In this document: positions 1 to 11,000 of the stretch, one piece after another | Layout of the letters: each line of letters starts with the position of its first letter | Position numbering within the stretch: the stretch's first letter is position 1 | NCBI RefSeq assembly: GCF_018294505.1 | Contig: NC_057803.1 | Span: 687,178,678-687,242,677 of the forward strand | Source of the DNA: Triticum aestivum | Lineage: Eukaryota > Streptophyta > Magnoliopsida > Poales > Poaceae | DNA length: 64,000 nt | Reading direction: 5' to 3' | Translations under genes and position numbers: made by a program | Notes under the pieces: generated by a model | What the model saw: the letters and a program-made list of their open reading frames with translations, nothing else | What the model was told of the DNA's origin: nothing | Database searches by the model: none

Positions 1-164
1 TGCTTAAAGTGTTACTCTGTTCTCTTGAACTTAATACTCTAGATGCATGCTGGATAGCGGTCGATGTGTGGAGTGATAGTAGTAGATGCAGGCAGTAGTC
101 GGTCTACTTGTTTCGGACGTGATGCCTATATACATGATCATACCTAGATATTCTCATAACTATC
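1..164 (+). repeat. Element A: 5' LTR, left fragment (Sabrina-like gypsy)
   Basis: This stretch aligns base for base with 16821-16984 of the complete A LTR at 15833-17420, so about 990 bases of this LTR lie left of the window. It stops where element B is inserted and resumes at 10342. The last five bases, CTATC, are one copy of B's target-site duplication; the other is CTATG at 10337-10341, one mismatch. The family name is recalled, not searched. Confidence 0.85.
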
Positions 165-1685
165 TGATACGTCCATTTTGCATCATGCTTTTATATCGAT
201 ATTTATTGCATTATGGGTTGTTATTACACATTATGTCACAATACGTATGCCTATTCTCTCTTATTTTACAAGGTTTACATAAAGAGGGAGAATGCCGGCA
301 GCTGGGATTCTGGGCTGGAAAAGGAGCAAATATTTGAGACCTATTTTGCACAGCTCCAAAAGCCCTGAAACTTCACGGAAGTCATTTTCAGAATATATAA
401 AAAATATTGAGCGCTAGAAGTTCTGGAGGGGGGCCACACCCTGCCCATGAGGGTGGGGGGCGCGCCCTACCCCCTAGGCGCGCCCCCTGCCTCATGGGCC
501 CCTTGGTGGCCCTCCGATGCCCATCTTCTGCTATATGGAGTCTTTCAATGAGAAAAAAATTCATAAGCCAGCTTTCGGGACGAGACTCCGCCGCCACGAG
601 GCGGAACCTTGGCGGAACCAATCTAGGCCTCTGGTGGAGTTGTTCTGTGGGGAAACTTCCCTCCGGGAGGGGGAAATCATCGCCATCGTCATCACCAACG
701 ATCCTCTCATCGGGAGAGGGTTAATCTCCATCAATATCTTCAGCAGGACCATATACTCTCAAACCCTAGTCCATCTCTTGTATCCAATTCTTGTCTCCAT
801 GTCTTGGATTGGTACCTGTGGGTTGCTAGTAGTGTTAATTACTCCTTGTAGTTGATGCTAGTTGGTTTATTTGGTGGAAGATCATATGTTCAGATCCTAT
901 ATGCATATTCATACCCCTCTGATTATGAACATGAATATGCTTTGTGAGTAGTTACGTTTGTTCCTGAGGACATGGGAGAAGTCTTTCTATTAGTAGTCAT
1001 GTGAATTTGGTATTCGTTCGATATTTTGATGAGATGTATGTTGTCTCTCCTCTAGTGGTTTTATGTGAACGTCGACTACATGACACTTCACCATTATTTG
1101 GGCCTAGAGTAAGGCATTGGGAAGTAATAAGTAGATGATGGGTTGCTAGAGTGACCGAATCTTAAACCCTAGTTTATGCGTTGCTTCGTAAGGGGCTGAT
1201 TTGGATCCATATGTTTCATGCTACGGTTAGGTTTACCTTAATACTTTTGTTGTAGTTGTGGATGCTTGAAATATAGGTTAATCATAAGTGGGATGCTTGT
1301 CCAAGTAAGGACAGTACCCAAGCACCGGTCCACCCACATACCAAATTATCAAAGTACCGAACACGAATCATATGAACATGATGAAAACTAGCTTGAAGAT
1401 AATTCCCATATGTCCCCGGGAGCACTTTCTCTATATAAGAATTTGTCCAGGCTTGTCCTTTGCTACAAAAAGGATTGGGCCACCTTGCTGCACTTTATTT
1501 ACTTTTGTTACTTGTTGCTCGTTACAAATTATCTTATCACAAAACTATCCGTCACCTATAATTTCACTGCTTGCAGAGAATACCTTGTTGAAAACCGCTT
1601 ATCATTTCCTTCTGCTCCTCATTGGGTTCGACACTCTTACTTATCGAAAGGACTATGATAGATCCCTTATACTTGTGGGTCATCA
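165..1685 (+). repeat. Element B 5' LTR
   Basis: It begins TGATACGTCC and ends GGGTCATCA, and matches 8809-10336 with scattered substitutions. A GC-rich inverted repeat lies at about 444-498 (CCCATGAGG facing CCTCATGGG, enclosing GGGGCGCGCC-type arms) just before a weak TATA-like stretch near 531. Short open frames inside it are chance. Confidence 0.93.
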
Positions 1686-1696
1686 AGACTCTTTTC

Positions 1697-1714
1697 TGGC
1701 GCCGTTGCCGGGGA
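1697..1714 (+). other. Primer-binding site, tRNA-Asp type (B)
   Basis: TGGCGCCGTTGCCGGGGA starts 11 bases after the 5' LTR. It is complementary to the 3' end of plant tRNA-Asp including CCA and is where minus-strand DNA synthesis would start. The same 18-mer occurs in elements A, H and L. Confidence 0.92.
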
Positions 1715-1791
1715 GTCAAGCGCCTTTGGTAGGTGGAATTTGGTAAGGAAAAATTTATATAGTGTGCTGAAATTTACTGTCACTTGTTTCT

Positions 1792-2766
1792 ATGGAAAGT
1801 AATCCTCTGAGGGGCTTGTTCAGGGTATCTTCACCTCGACCAGTAGAGCAAAGAGTTGCTCCTCAACCTACTGAACCTACTGAAAATGAAAATGAAAATG
1901 TCTACTTTGAAATTCCTTTGGGTATGATAGAAAAACTGCTAGCTAATCCTTTTTCAGGAGATGGAACATTACATCCTGATGAGCAGCTAATATATGTGGA
2001 TGAAGTTTGTGGATTATTTAAGCTTGCAGGTATGCCCAATGATGTTATCAAGAAGAAGGTCTTCCCTTTATCTTTGGAGGGAGACACATTGACATGGTAT
2101 AGGCTATGTGATGATATGGGATCATGGAACTACAAACGATTGAAATTGGAATTTCATCAGAAGTTTTATCCTATGCATCTTGTTCATCGTGATCATAATT
2201 ATATATATAATTTTTGTCCCCGTGAAGGAGAAAGCATCACTCAAGCTTGGGGGAGGCTTAAGTCAATGTTATATTCATGCCCCAATCATGAGCTCTCAAG
2301 AGAAATGATTATTCAAAAAAATTATGCTCGGCTTTCTGATAACAACCGCACCATGCTCGATACTTCTTGTGCTTTCTCTATTATGATGAAGACTATTGAA
2401 TTCAAATGGGATTTATTGGAAAGAATTAAATGCAGCTCTGATGACTGGGATCTCGACAAAGGTAAGGAGTCAGGTATGACACCTAAGTTTGATTGTGTTA
2501 AATCTTTTATGGATACTGATGTTTTCCGTAAATTTAGCACTAAATATGGACTTGACTCTGAGATAGTAGCTTCTTTCTGTGAATCTTTTGCTACTCATGT
2601 TGATCTCCCTAGGGAGAAGTGGTTTAAATATCATCCTCCCATAGAAGTAAAAGTAGCTGCACCTATTAAAGTTGAAGAAAAGACTATCACTTATAATGAT
2701 CCTATTGTTCCTCCTGCTTATGTTGAGAAACCACCTTTTGCTGTTAGGGATAAAAGATCATGCTAA
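1792..2766 (+). CDS. gag: Element B gag polyprotein, N-terminal part
   Basis: This is an open frame of 324 codons from a real ATG 77 bases after the primer site. Gag forms the retrotransposon particle and packages the RNA. The central part (about residues 40-180) fits the Retrotrans_gag fold: an ASP/VFPLSL...W(Y) block, then the QAWGRLK motif near residues 152-158, then the C-terminal helices. I see no CCHC zinc knuckle. The frame runs out at 2766, while the protease continues in the +1-shifted frame from about 2750, so a frameshift near 2745-2755 separates gag from pol. The codons for QAWGRL contain an exact copy of the element's polypurine tract at 2243-2255. Codon use is AT-rich, unlike element G. 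Confidence 0.82.
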   Translation: MESNPLRGLFRVSSPRPVEQRVAPQPTEPTENENENVYFEIPLGMIEKLLANPFSGDGTLHPDEQLIYVDEVCGLFKLAGMPNDVIKKKVFPLSLEGDTLTWYRLCDDMGSWNYKRLKLEFHQKFYPMHLVHRDHNYIYNFCPREGESITQAWGRLKSMLYSCPNHELSREMIIQKNYARLSDNNRTMLDTSCAFSIMMKTIEFKWDLLERIKCSSDDWDLDKGKESGMTPKFDCVKSFMDTDVFRKFSTKYGLDSEIVASFCESFATHVDLPREKWFKYHPPIEVKVAAPIKVEEKTITYNDPIVPPAYVEKPPFAVRDKRSC

Positions 2767-3489
2767 AGCTTCAACTGTGGTTCGTAAAAGCAATATTACA
2801 ACCTATACACCTCCTGAGCAAGTTAAAGTTGAACCTAATATTGCTATTGTTAAGGATCTCTTGGCTGGTAATATTGATGGGCATGTTATTTATTTCTGTA
2901 ATGAAACTGCTAGAATTGCTAAACCTTGTGCTAAAGATAAACATAGACCTATGGTAGGCATGCCTGTTATTTCTGTTAAAATAGGATATCATTGTTATCA
3001 TGGCTTGTGTGATATGGGTGCTAGTGCTAGTGCAATACCTATTGACTTATACAAAGAAATTATGCATGATATTGCACCTGCTGAGTTAGAAGATATTGAT
3101 GTCACAATTAAACTTGCCAATAGAGATACTATTTCACCAATTGGGATTGTTAGAGTGTTGAAGTCTTGTGTGGGAAAACTAAATATCCTGCTGATTTTCT
3201 TATTCTTGGTTCCCCACAAGATAGCTTTTGTCCCATTATATTTGGTAGACCCTTCTTGAACACAGTCAATGCTAAGATAGATTGTGAAAAGGATGTTGTT
3301 ACTATTGGTTTAGGTGATATGTCTCATGAATTTAATTTCTCTAAATTTCGTAGACAACACCGTGAAGAGGAATTGCCTAGTAAAGATGAAATTATTGGTC
3401 TTGCTTCCATTGCCATGCCTCCTAGTGATCTTTTAGAACAATATTTGCTAGACCATGAAAATGATATGTTTATGAATGAAAGAAGGTAA
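2750..3489 (+). pseudogene. pol: Element B aspartic protease region (frameshifted)
   Basis: The retropepsin would cut the Gag-Pol polyprotein. The active-site block CDMGASASAIP lies in the second frame (around 3008-3040), preceded by a HxxxLCD context typical of plant gypsy proteases. The reading frame changes again near 3170-3200. The C-terminal protease block (FxILGSP...PIIFGRPFL) then reads in the first frame up to a TAA at 3487-3489. At least two frame changes and a stop mean no functional protease is made. The family assignment is firm; exact frameshift points are estimates. Confidence 0.82.
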
Positions 3490-5119
3490 ATAGATGAAGT
3501 ATTCTTTAAACAGGAACCCATCCTGAAACACAATTTGCCTGTCGAAATCCTAGGGGATCCTCCTCCACCCAAGGGTGATCCCGTGTTTGAGCTCAAACCG
3601 TTACCCGATACTCTTAAATATGCTTATCTTGATGAGAAAAATATATATCCTGTTATTATTAGTGCTAACCTTTCAGAGCATGAAGAAGAGAGATTATTGA
3701 AAACTCTGAAGAAGCATCGTGCTGCTATTGGATATACTCTCGATGATCTTAATGGCATTAGTCCCACACTATGTCAACACAAAATAAATTTGGAGAAAGA
3801 TGCCAAACCAGTTCGTGATCACCAACGACGGCTGAATCCTAAGATGAAAGAAGTGGTAAGAAAGGAAATACTAAAGCTCCTTGAGGCAGGTATAATTTAT
3901 CCCGTTGCTGATAGTCAGTGGGTAAGTCATGTCCATTGTGTCCCTAAAAAGGGAGGTATTACTGTCGTTCCTAATGATCAAGATGAATTGATTTCGTAAA
4001 GAATTATTACAGGTTATAGGATGGTAATTGATTTCCGCAAATTAAATAAGGCTACTAAAAAAGATCATTACCCCTTACCTTTTATTGATCAAATGCTAGA
4101 AAGATTATCCAAACATACACATTTTTGCTTGCTAGAAGGTTATTCTGGTTTCTCTCAAATACCTGTGTCACCTGATGATCAATCTAAGACCACTTTTACT
4201 TGCCCGTTCGGTACTTTTGCTTATAGACGTATGCCTTTTCGTTTATGTAATGCACCTGCTACCTTCCAAAGATGCATGATGGCTATATTCTCTGGCTTTT
4301 GTGAAAAGATTTGTGAGGTTTTCATGGACGATTTCTCCGTCTATGGATCCTCTTTTGATGATTGCTTAAGCAACCTTGATCGAGTTTTGCAGAGATGTGA
4401 AGAAACTAACCTTGTATTGAATTGGGAGAAGTGCCACTTTATGGTTAATGAAGGTATTATCTTGGGGCATAAAGTTTCTAAAAGAGGTATTGAAGTTGAT
4501 AAAGCAAAGGTTGATGCTATTGAAAAGATGCCATGTCCCAAGGACATCAAAGGTATAATATGTTTCCTTGGTCACGCCTGTTTTCATAGGAGGTTCATTA
4601 AGGACTTCTCAAAAATTTCTCGACCTCTGACTAATTTATTGCAAAAAGATATACCATTTGTTTTTTATGATGATTGCGTAGAAGCATTTGAAATACTTAA
4701 GAAAGCATTAATCTCTGCACCTATTGTTCAGCCACCTGATTGGAATTTACCCTTTGAAATTATGTGTGATGCTAGTGATTATGCTGTAGGTGCTGTTCTA
4801 GGGCAAATAGTTGATAAGAAATTAAATGTTATTAAATATGCTAGTAAAACTCTAGACAATGCCCAGAGAAATTATGCTACTACTAAAAAAGAATTTTTGG
4901 CAGTTGTATTCGCTTGTGATAAGTTCAGACCTTATATTGTTGATTCTAAAGTAACTATTCACACGGATCATGTTGCTATTAAATACCTTATGGAAAAGAA
5001 AGATGCTAATCCTAGACTTATTAGATGGGTTCTCTTGCTACAAGAATTTGATTTGCATATTATTGATAGAAAGGGAGATGAGAACCCCACTGCAGACAAC
5101 TTGTCTAGGCTAGAGGATG
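3490..5119 (+). pseudogene. pol: Element B reverse transcriptase and RNase H (inactivated)
   Basis: The RT copies element RNA into DNA. Reading resumes in one frame, with a stop at 3997-3999 (TAA where relatives have a Gln codon) just before the conserved [12 protein letters not shown] block. In the frame from 4021, palm motif FMDD is at residues 101-104. However, the first catalytic Asp of motif A is Glu (LLEGYSGF, codon 4135-4137), which should abolish polymerase activity. RNase H follows at about residues 243-365 with D250, E291, D316 and D359 all present. The domain order RT, RNase H, integrase is that of Ty3/gypsy. The block is adjacent to protease upstream and integrase downstream. Confidence 0.9.
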
Positions 5120-6518
5120 TTCTTGATGACCCACTACCTATTGATGATAGTTTTCCTGATGAACAATTAAATGTCATAAATGCTTCTCACACTGCTCCAT
5201 GGTATGCCGATTATGCTAATTACATTGTTGCTAAATTTATACCACCTAGTTTGACATACCAGCAAAAGAAAAAGGTTTTCTATGATTTAAGACATTACTT
5301 CTGGGATGATCCACATCTTTATAAAGAAGGGGTAGATGGTGTTATTAGACGTTGTGTACCTGAGCATGAACATGAAGAAATCCTACGCAAGTGTCACTCC
5401 GAGGCTTATGGAGGACACCATGCTGGAGATATAACTGCACACAAGGTATTGCAATCCAGTTTTTATTGGCCTACTCTCTTCAAGGATGCCCGTAAGTTTG
5501 TTGTATCTTGTGATGAATGTCAAAGAATTAGTAATATTCATAGAATTATTCACTTGTTATTGAACCATTTGATGTTTGGGGCTTTGATTATATGGGACCT
5601 TTTCCTGCCTCCAATGGATACACACATATTTTAGTTGTTGTTGATTACGTTACTAAGTGGGTAGAAGCTATTCCAACTAGTAGTGCTGATCATAACACCT
5701 CTATTAAGATGCTTAAAGAAGTTATTTTTCCAAGGTTTGGAGTCCCTAGATATTTAATGACTAATGGTGGTTCACTCTTTATACATGGTGCTTTCCGTAA
5801 AATGCTTGCTAAATATGATGTTAATCATAGAATTGCATCCCCTTATCACCCATAGTCTAGTGGTCAACTAGAATTGAGCAATAGAGAACTCAAATTAATT
5901 TTGCAAAAGACTGTTAATAGATCTAGAAACAATTGGTCCAAGAAACTTGATGATGCATTATGGGCCTATAGAACTGCATATAAAAATCCTATGGGTATGT
6001 GTCCGTATAAAATGGTTTATGGAAAAGCATGTCACTTACCTCTCGAACTAGAACATAAGGCTTATTGGGCTATTAAAGAGCTCAATTATGATTTCAAACT
6101 TGCCGGTGAGAAGAGGTTATTTGACATTAGCTCACTTGATGAATGGAGAACCCAAGCCTATGAGAATGCCAAATTATTTAAAGAAAAAGTTAAAAGATGG
6201 CATGACAAAAGAATACAAAAGCGTGAGTTTAATGTAGGTGATTATGTATTGCTATACAACTCTCATTTAAGATTTTTTGTAGGAAAACTTCTCTCTAAAT
6301 GGGAAGGTCCTTACGTTATCGAGGAGGTCTATCGTTCCGGTGCCATAAAAATCAACAACTTCGATGGCACAAATCCGAAGGTGGTGATCGGTCAAAGAAT
6401 TAAACATTATATCTCATGTAATCCTATAAATGTTGAAACCAATGTTATTGAAACCATAACCCTAGAGGAATACATAAGAGACACTTTCCGGAATGTTTTA
6501 GACTCCAAAAAGGAATAG
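5120..6518 (+). pseudogene. pol: Element B integrase (frameshifted, catalytic Asp lost)
   Basis: Integrase inserts the cDNA into the genome. The N-terminal zinc-binding HHCC block is visible (HSEAYGGHH...CDEC) at about 5395-5520. A frameshift between about 5530 and 5555 moves reading to the third frame. There GFDYMGPF holds the first catalytic Asp, and the second catalytic position reads Asn (MTNGG, codon AAT at 5763-5765) where the family has Asp. A TAG at 5853-5855 replaces a Gln codon inside the conserved HPQSSGQ block. The catalytic Glu survives in the next segment, and a C-terminal GPY-like region ([11 protein letters not shown]) follows. The enzyme is dead by three separate lesions. Confidence 0.9.
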
Positions 6519-6624
6519 GTATGTGCTACGGTAAGTAAACCGACTCCAAAACAGTTCTAATGGCAATTTTGTTCATTTTTGGAATATTTAGAAAAATAGA
6601 AAAATAAGAAGTAGTCCGGGAAGG

Positions 6625-6681
6625 ACACGAGGGATCCGCGAGGGTGGAGGGTGCGCCCCCTGCCTCGTGGGCACCTCGTGT
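6625..6681. repeat. GC-rich inverted repeat inside element B
   Basis: ACACGAGG (6625-6632) faces CCTCGTGT (6674-6681) around a GC-rich core containing GGGTGCGCCCCC. It resembles the GC-rich palindromes found upstream of the TATA box in the LTRs here, but this copy lies between integrase and the extra ORF. It may be a captured LTR-type module. Confidence 0.6.
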
Positions 6682-6825
6682 GCTCTCTGGACTCCGTTTT
6701 CTTGCATGTTACGTATTTTGGTCGGTAAAAAAATCATTATATAATCTCCCGGAGGTTTTGACTCATGTGTCACGCAAATATCTCCTGTCTTTGTTTCGAG
6801 CTATCTTGCTGCAGATTAGAGAAAC

Positions 6826-7242
6826 ATGTCGTCCCAGGATTCAGAATGAGAAATCTATGTGGCTGATTACCTTGCAGATCCTAAGGTCTATGGAGATGTG
6901 GAGCATTGTGGTTGGACTACGGAAGAAGAAGAGGACTATGAACCCAAGGGAAGGGAGGAGACGAGCTCAGAAGAAGATGAAGGCCCATTACCTCAACCTG
7001 GGTACATGCATGTGGAGTTCAAAAAGTCAAGCCTCCCGGATAGAGTAAAGATACCTAAGATCAAGTTTATCCCTTTTCGCCTCTTGCAGGAAAACAAACA
7101 AGAACTATGCAAAAAGATACTGAGCCTGGAGCAGGAGATCGATGACCTAAGGGACCAAAATTCTGTCCTCAAGCGCGAATTAAGGAAGAAGCCTACACCA
7201 TCAACAAAACCATCACCTTCTTCACCAACAAATAAGAACTGA
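6826..7242 (+). pseudogene. Element B extra ORF after integrase (coiled coil)
   Basis: The frame runs from an ATG at 6826 with one in-frame TGA at 6847-6849, then stays open to 7242 (138 codons in all). I do not recognise the product. The middle is very acidic (EEEED, EEDEG). Residues about 85-120 form a heptad-like coiled coil (LLQENKQ...ILSLEQEIDDL...NSVLKREL), and the tail is Lys/Pro/Ser-rich. A good 3' splice site lies just upstream: a pyrimidine-rich run ending TTGCTGCAG at about 6813. It could therefore be made from a spliced message, as env-like third ORFs of Athila relatives are. The TGA would come from CGA by C-to-T. No membrane segment is seen, so an envelope role is not supported. 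Confidence 0.6.
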
Positions 7243-7253
7243 GTATCTGGTAT

Positions 7254-7294
7254 GGGCACTCCCCTTGGCAACTGCCAAGCTTGGGGGAGTGCCT
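7254..7294 (+). other. Stem-loop with embedded polypurine-tract copy (B)
   Basis: The outer stem pairs GGCACTCCCC (7255-7264) with GGGGAGTGCC (7284-7293). The inner stem pairs TTGGCA (7265-7270) with TGCCAA (7273-7278) around a two-base loop. The 3' side contains AAGCTTGGGGGAG at 7277-7289, identical to the PPT at 8795-8807. It starts 12 bases after the stop of the extra ORF. Confidence 0.75.
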
Positions 7295-8794
7295 CGGTAT
7301 CGTATCACCATCACTTTTATCTTTACCGTTTTTCTTAGTTTGATCCTTTTGATAGTATTTTGATCTAGTAGAATAAAAGTTCTTAGTATGATCTAGTTGT
7401 GAATTTTGCTTTATGATCCTTCTATGTAATCGAGTCTGTGAGCTATTTATAATAAAGATTAGTGTTGAGTCAAGGGCTTGATTATTTTTCCATAATCTTG
7501 AGTGAATAAAAGAAAAGAGAAGAAATAAAAAGAAACAAAGAGATCATATGGATCTTATGGAGAGTAATGAGCTCACATAGAAAGAGTATGATGAATAAAA
7601 GTTGTTGAGAGTTGACAAACATAGTTTTGGTCATCGTTGCAATTAATAGGAAGTAATAAAGAAAGAGAGGTCTTCACATATAAATATACTATCTTGGACA
7701 TCTTTTATGATTGTGAGCCCTCATTAAAATATGACATGCTAAAGAGTTGACGTTGGACAAGGAAGACAATGTAATGGGTTATGTTTTCTTACATCTGAGA
7801 TAAATGATATTGTCATGGATCACCCAGCATGATTGAGCTTGCCTTTCCCCCTCATACTAGCCAAATTCTTTGCACTAAGTAGAGATACTACTTGTGCTTC
7901 CAAACACCCTTAAACCAGTTTTGCCATGACAGTCCACCATACCTACCTATGGATTGAGTAAGATCCCTCAAGTAAGTTGTCATCGGTGCAAGCAATAAAA
8001 AATTGCCCTCTAAATATGTATAACTTATTAGTGTGGGAGAAAATAAGCTTTATACGATCGTGTGATATGAAAGAAATAAAAGCGACAGACTGCATAATAA
8101 AGGTCCATATCACAAGTGGCAATATAAAGTGACGTTCTTTCGCATTAAGATTTTGTGCATCCAACCATAAAAGCGCATGACAACCTCTGCTTCCCTCTGC
8201 GAAGGGCCTATCTTTTACTTTTATCTCCTACCTTGCATAAGAGTCATGGTGATCTTTACCCTTCCTTTTTAAATTTTATCTTTTGGCAAGCACAACATGT
8301 TGGAAAGATCCTAGTATATATGGATAATTAGATGTGAGTTTTCATGAACTATTATTGTTGACATTACCCTTGAGGTAAAACGTTGGGAGGAAAAACTATA
8401 AGCCCCTATCTTTCTCTGTGTCCGATTAAAACTCCATACCCATAAGTATTGCTTGAGTGTTAGCAATTGTGAAATACTATATGATAGTTGAGTATGTGGA
8501 CTTGCTGAAAAGCTCTTATATTGACTCTTTCCTATGTTATGATAAATTGCAATTGCTCCAAAGACTGAGATTATAGTTTGTTAGTTTTCAATGAAGTTTA
8601 TGATTCATATTTGAAATTGTGATTTAATTGTTACTCTAGCATAAGAGATCATATGACAAGAATTATATAAGTTGTTGTACTAAGAATGATCATGATGCCC
8701 TCATGTCCGTATTTTATTTTTATCGACACCTCTATCTCTAAATATGTGGACATATTTTTCGATTTCGGCTTTCGCTTGAGGACAAGCGAGGTCT
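7295..8794 (+). other. Element B 3' noncoding region
   Basis: About 1.5 kb of AT-rich sequence with no supported coding frame. It lies between the last ORF and the PPT. I see no tandem repeat or second PPT copy in it. Short open frames on either strand lack recognisable motifs. Confidence 0.75.
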
Positions 8795-8807
8795 AAGCTT
8801 GGGGGAG
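8795..8807 (+). other. Polypurine tract (B)
   Basis: AAGCTTGGGGGAG ends one base before the 3' LTR and is the expected plus-strand primer. The same 13-mer recurs at 2243-2255 and 7277-7289 in this element. Confidence 0.88.
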
Positions 8808-8808
8808 T

Positions 8809-10336
8809 TGATACGTCCATTTTGCATCATGCTTTTATATCAATATTTATTGCATTATGGGCTGTTATTACACATTATGTCACAATACTTATGCCTATTC
8901 TCTCTTATTTTACAAGGTTTACATAAAGAGGGAGAATGGCGGCAGCTAGGATTCTGGGCTGGAAAAGGAGCAAATATTAGAGACCTATTCTGCACAGCTC
9001 CAAAAGACCTGGAACTTCATGGAAGTCATTTTCAGAATATATAAAAAATACTAAGCACAAGAAGTTCCGGAGGGGGGCCACACCCTGCCCACGAGGGTGG
9101 GGGGCACACCCTACCCCCTGGCCCCCCCCCCCGCCCCCGCCTCGTTGGCCCCCTGGTGGCCCTCCGATGCCCATCTTCTCCTATATCGAGTCTTTCGATG
9201 AGAAAAAAATCATAAGCTAGCTTTCGGTATGAGACTCCGCCGCCACGAGGCGGAACCTTGGCGGAACCAATCTAGGGCTCTGGCGGAGCTGTTCTACCGG
9301 GGAAACTTCCCTCCGAGAGGGGGAAATCATCGCCATTGTCATCACCAACGATCCTCTCATCGGGAGAGGGTCAATCTCCATCAACATCTTCACCAGCACC
9401 ATCTCCTCTCAAACCCTAGTTCATCTCTTGTATCCAACTCTTGTCTCCAAGTCTGGGATTGGTACCTGTGGGTTGCTAGTAGTGTTAATTACTCCTTGTA
9501 GTTGATGCTAGTTGGTTTATTTGGTGGAAGATCATATGTTCAGATCCTATATGCATATTCATACCCCTCTGATTATGAACATGAATATGCTTTGTGAGTA
9601 GTTACGTTTGTTCCTGAGGACATGGGAGAAGTCTTTCTATTAGTAGTCATGTGAATTTGGTATTCGTTCGATATTTTGATGAGATGTATGTTGTCTCTCC
9701 TCTAATGGTGTTATGTGAACATCGACTACATGACACTTCACCATTATTTGGGCCTAGAGTAAGGCATTGGGAAGTAATAAGTAGATGATGGGTTGCTAGA
9801 GTGACAGAAGCTTAAACCCTAGTTTATGCGTTGCTTCGTAAGGGGCTGATTTGGATCCATATGTTTCATGCTATGGTTAGGTTTACCTTAATACTTTTGT
9901 TGTAGTTGTGGATGCTTGCAATAGAGGTTAATCATAAGTGGGATGCTTGTCCAAGTAAAGACAGTACCCAAGCACCGGTCCACCCACATACCAAATTATC
10001 AAAGTACCGAACGCGAATCATATGAACATGATGAAAACTAGCTTGACAATAATTCCCATGTGTCCTTGGGAGCGCTTTTCTCTATATAAGAATTTGTCCA
10101 GGATTGTCCTTTGCAACAAAAAGGATTGGGCCACCTTGCTACACTTTATTTACTTTTATTACTTGTTGCTCGTTACAAATTATCTTATCACAAAACTATC
10201 TGTGACCTATAATTTCAGTGCTTGCAGTGAATACCTTGCTGAAAACCGCTTATCATTTCCTTCTGCTCCTTGTTGAGTTCGACAATCTTACTTATCGAAA
10301 GGACTATGATAGATCCCCTATACTTGTGGGTCATCA
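8809..10336 (+). repeat. Element B 3' LTR
   Basis: It begins TGATACGTCC and ends GGGTCATCA. It is the partner of 165-1685 with scattered base differences and a C-rich run near 9122-9137 where the 5' copy has a cleaner palindrome. The target duplication CTATG follows at 10337-10341. Confidence 0.93.
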
Positions 10337-10341
10337 CTATG

Positions 10342-10763
10342 CTCAATTCTGTCAATTGCTCAACATTAATTTGTTCACCCACCATAATACTTATGCTCTC
10401 GAGAGAAGCCACTAGTGAAACCTATGCCCCCGGGGTCTATTCTCCATCATATTAATCTTCCAATACTTAGTTATTTAGTTTGCTTTGCATCTTTATTTCT
10501 CTTTATCATAAAAATACCAAAAATATTATCTTATCATATCTACCAGATCTCACTCTCGTAAGTGACCCTGAAGGGACTGACAACCCCTTTATTGCGTTGG
10601 TTGCGAGGAGTTTATTTGTTTGTGTAGGTGTGAGGGACTCGTGCGTGGCCTCCTACTGGATTGATACCTTGGTTCTTAAAAACTAAGGGAAATACTTATG
10701 CTACTTTGTTGCATCACCCTTTCCTCTTCAAGGGAAAACCAACATAGTGCTCAAGAGGTAGCA
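10342..10763 (+). repeat. Element A 5' LTR, right fragment
   Basis: It continues the LTR interrupted at 164 and matches 16985-17420. It ends GAGGTAGCA exactly like the 3' LTR. Confidence 0.88.
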
Positions 10764-10774
10764 AGAAGGATTTC

Positions 10775-10792
10775 TGGCGCCGTTGCCGGGGA
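10775..10792 (+). other. Primer-binding site, tRNA-Asp type (A)
   Basis: TGGCGCCGTTGCCGGGGA lies 11 bases after the LTR end, the same spacing as in element B. Confidence 0.9.
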
Positions 10793-11000
10793 GTCTGCGC
10801 AAAAATCAACATACCAAGTACCCATTACAAACCCTTATCTCCCGCATTACATTATTTGCCATTTGCCTCTCGTTTTCCTCTCCCCCACTTCACCCTTGCC
10901 GTTTTATTCGCCCTCTCTCTCCATACTCCTTCTATTTCTCTATTTGCCTCCTTTTACCCGTCTCTTTTTTGCTTGTGTGTTGGATTGCTTGCTTGTCACG

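Larger units (their letters stand above)
165..10336 (+). mobile_element. Element B: complete Fatima-like Ty3/gypsy retrotransposon
   Basis: The order is LTR, tRNA-Asp primer site, gag, protease, RT, RNase H, integrase, an extra small ORF, a long 3' noncoding part, a polypurine tract and an LTR. The LTRs are 1521 and 1528 bp, start TGATACG and end ATCA. The flanking duplications CTATC and CTATG show insertion into the 5' LTR of element A. Domain order RT-RNase H-integrase makes it Ty3/gypsy, and the primer site and ORF layout fit the Athila-related group. Frameshifts, stops and lost catalytic residues make this copy non-functional. The name Fatima is my recollection of the LTR and is an inference. 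Confidence 0.93.

Noticed and set aside
86..337. Short open frame across the A/B junction
   Set aside because: It spans LTR sequence of two different elements and has no domain; chance.
1372..1746. 124-codon open frame at the end of B's 5' LTR
   Set aside because: It lies in the LTR and runs through the primer-binding site; the 3' LTR copy does not keep it in the same form.
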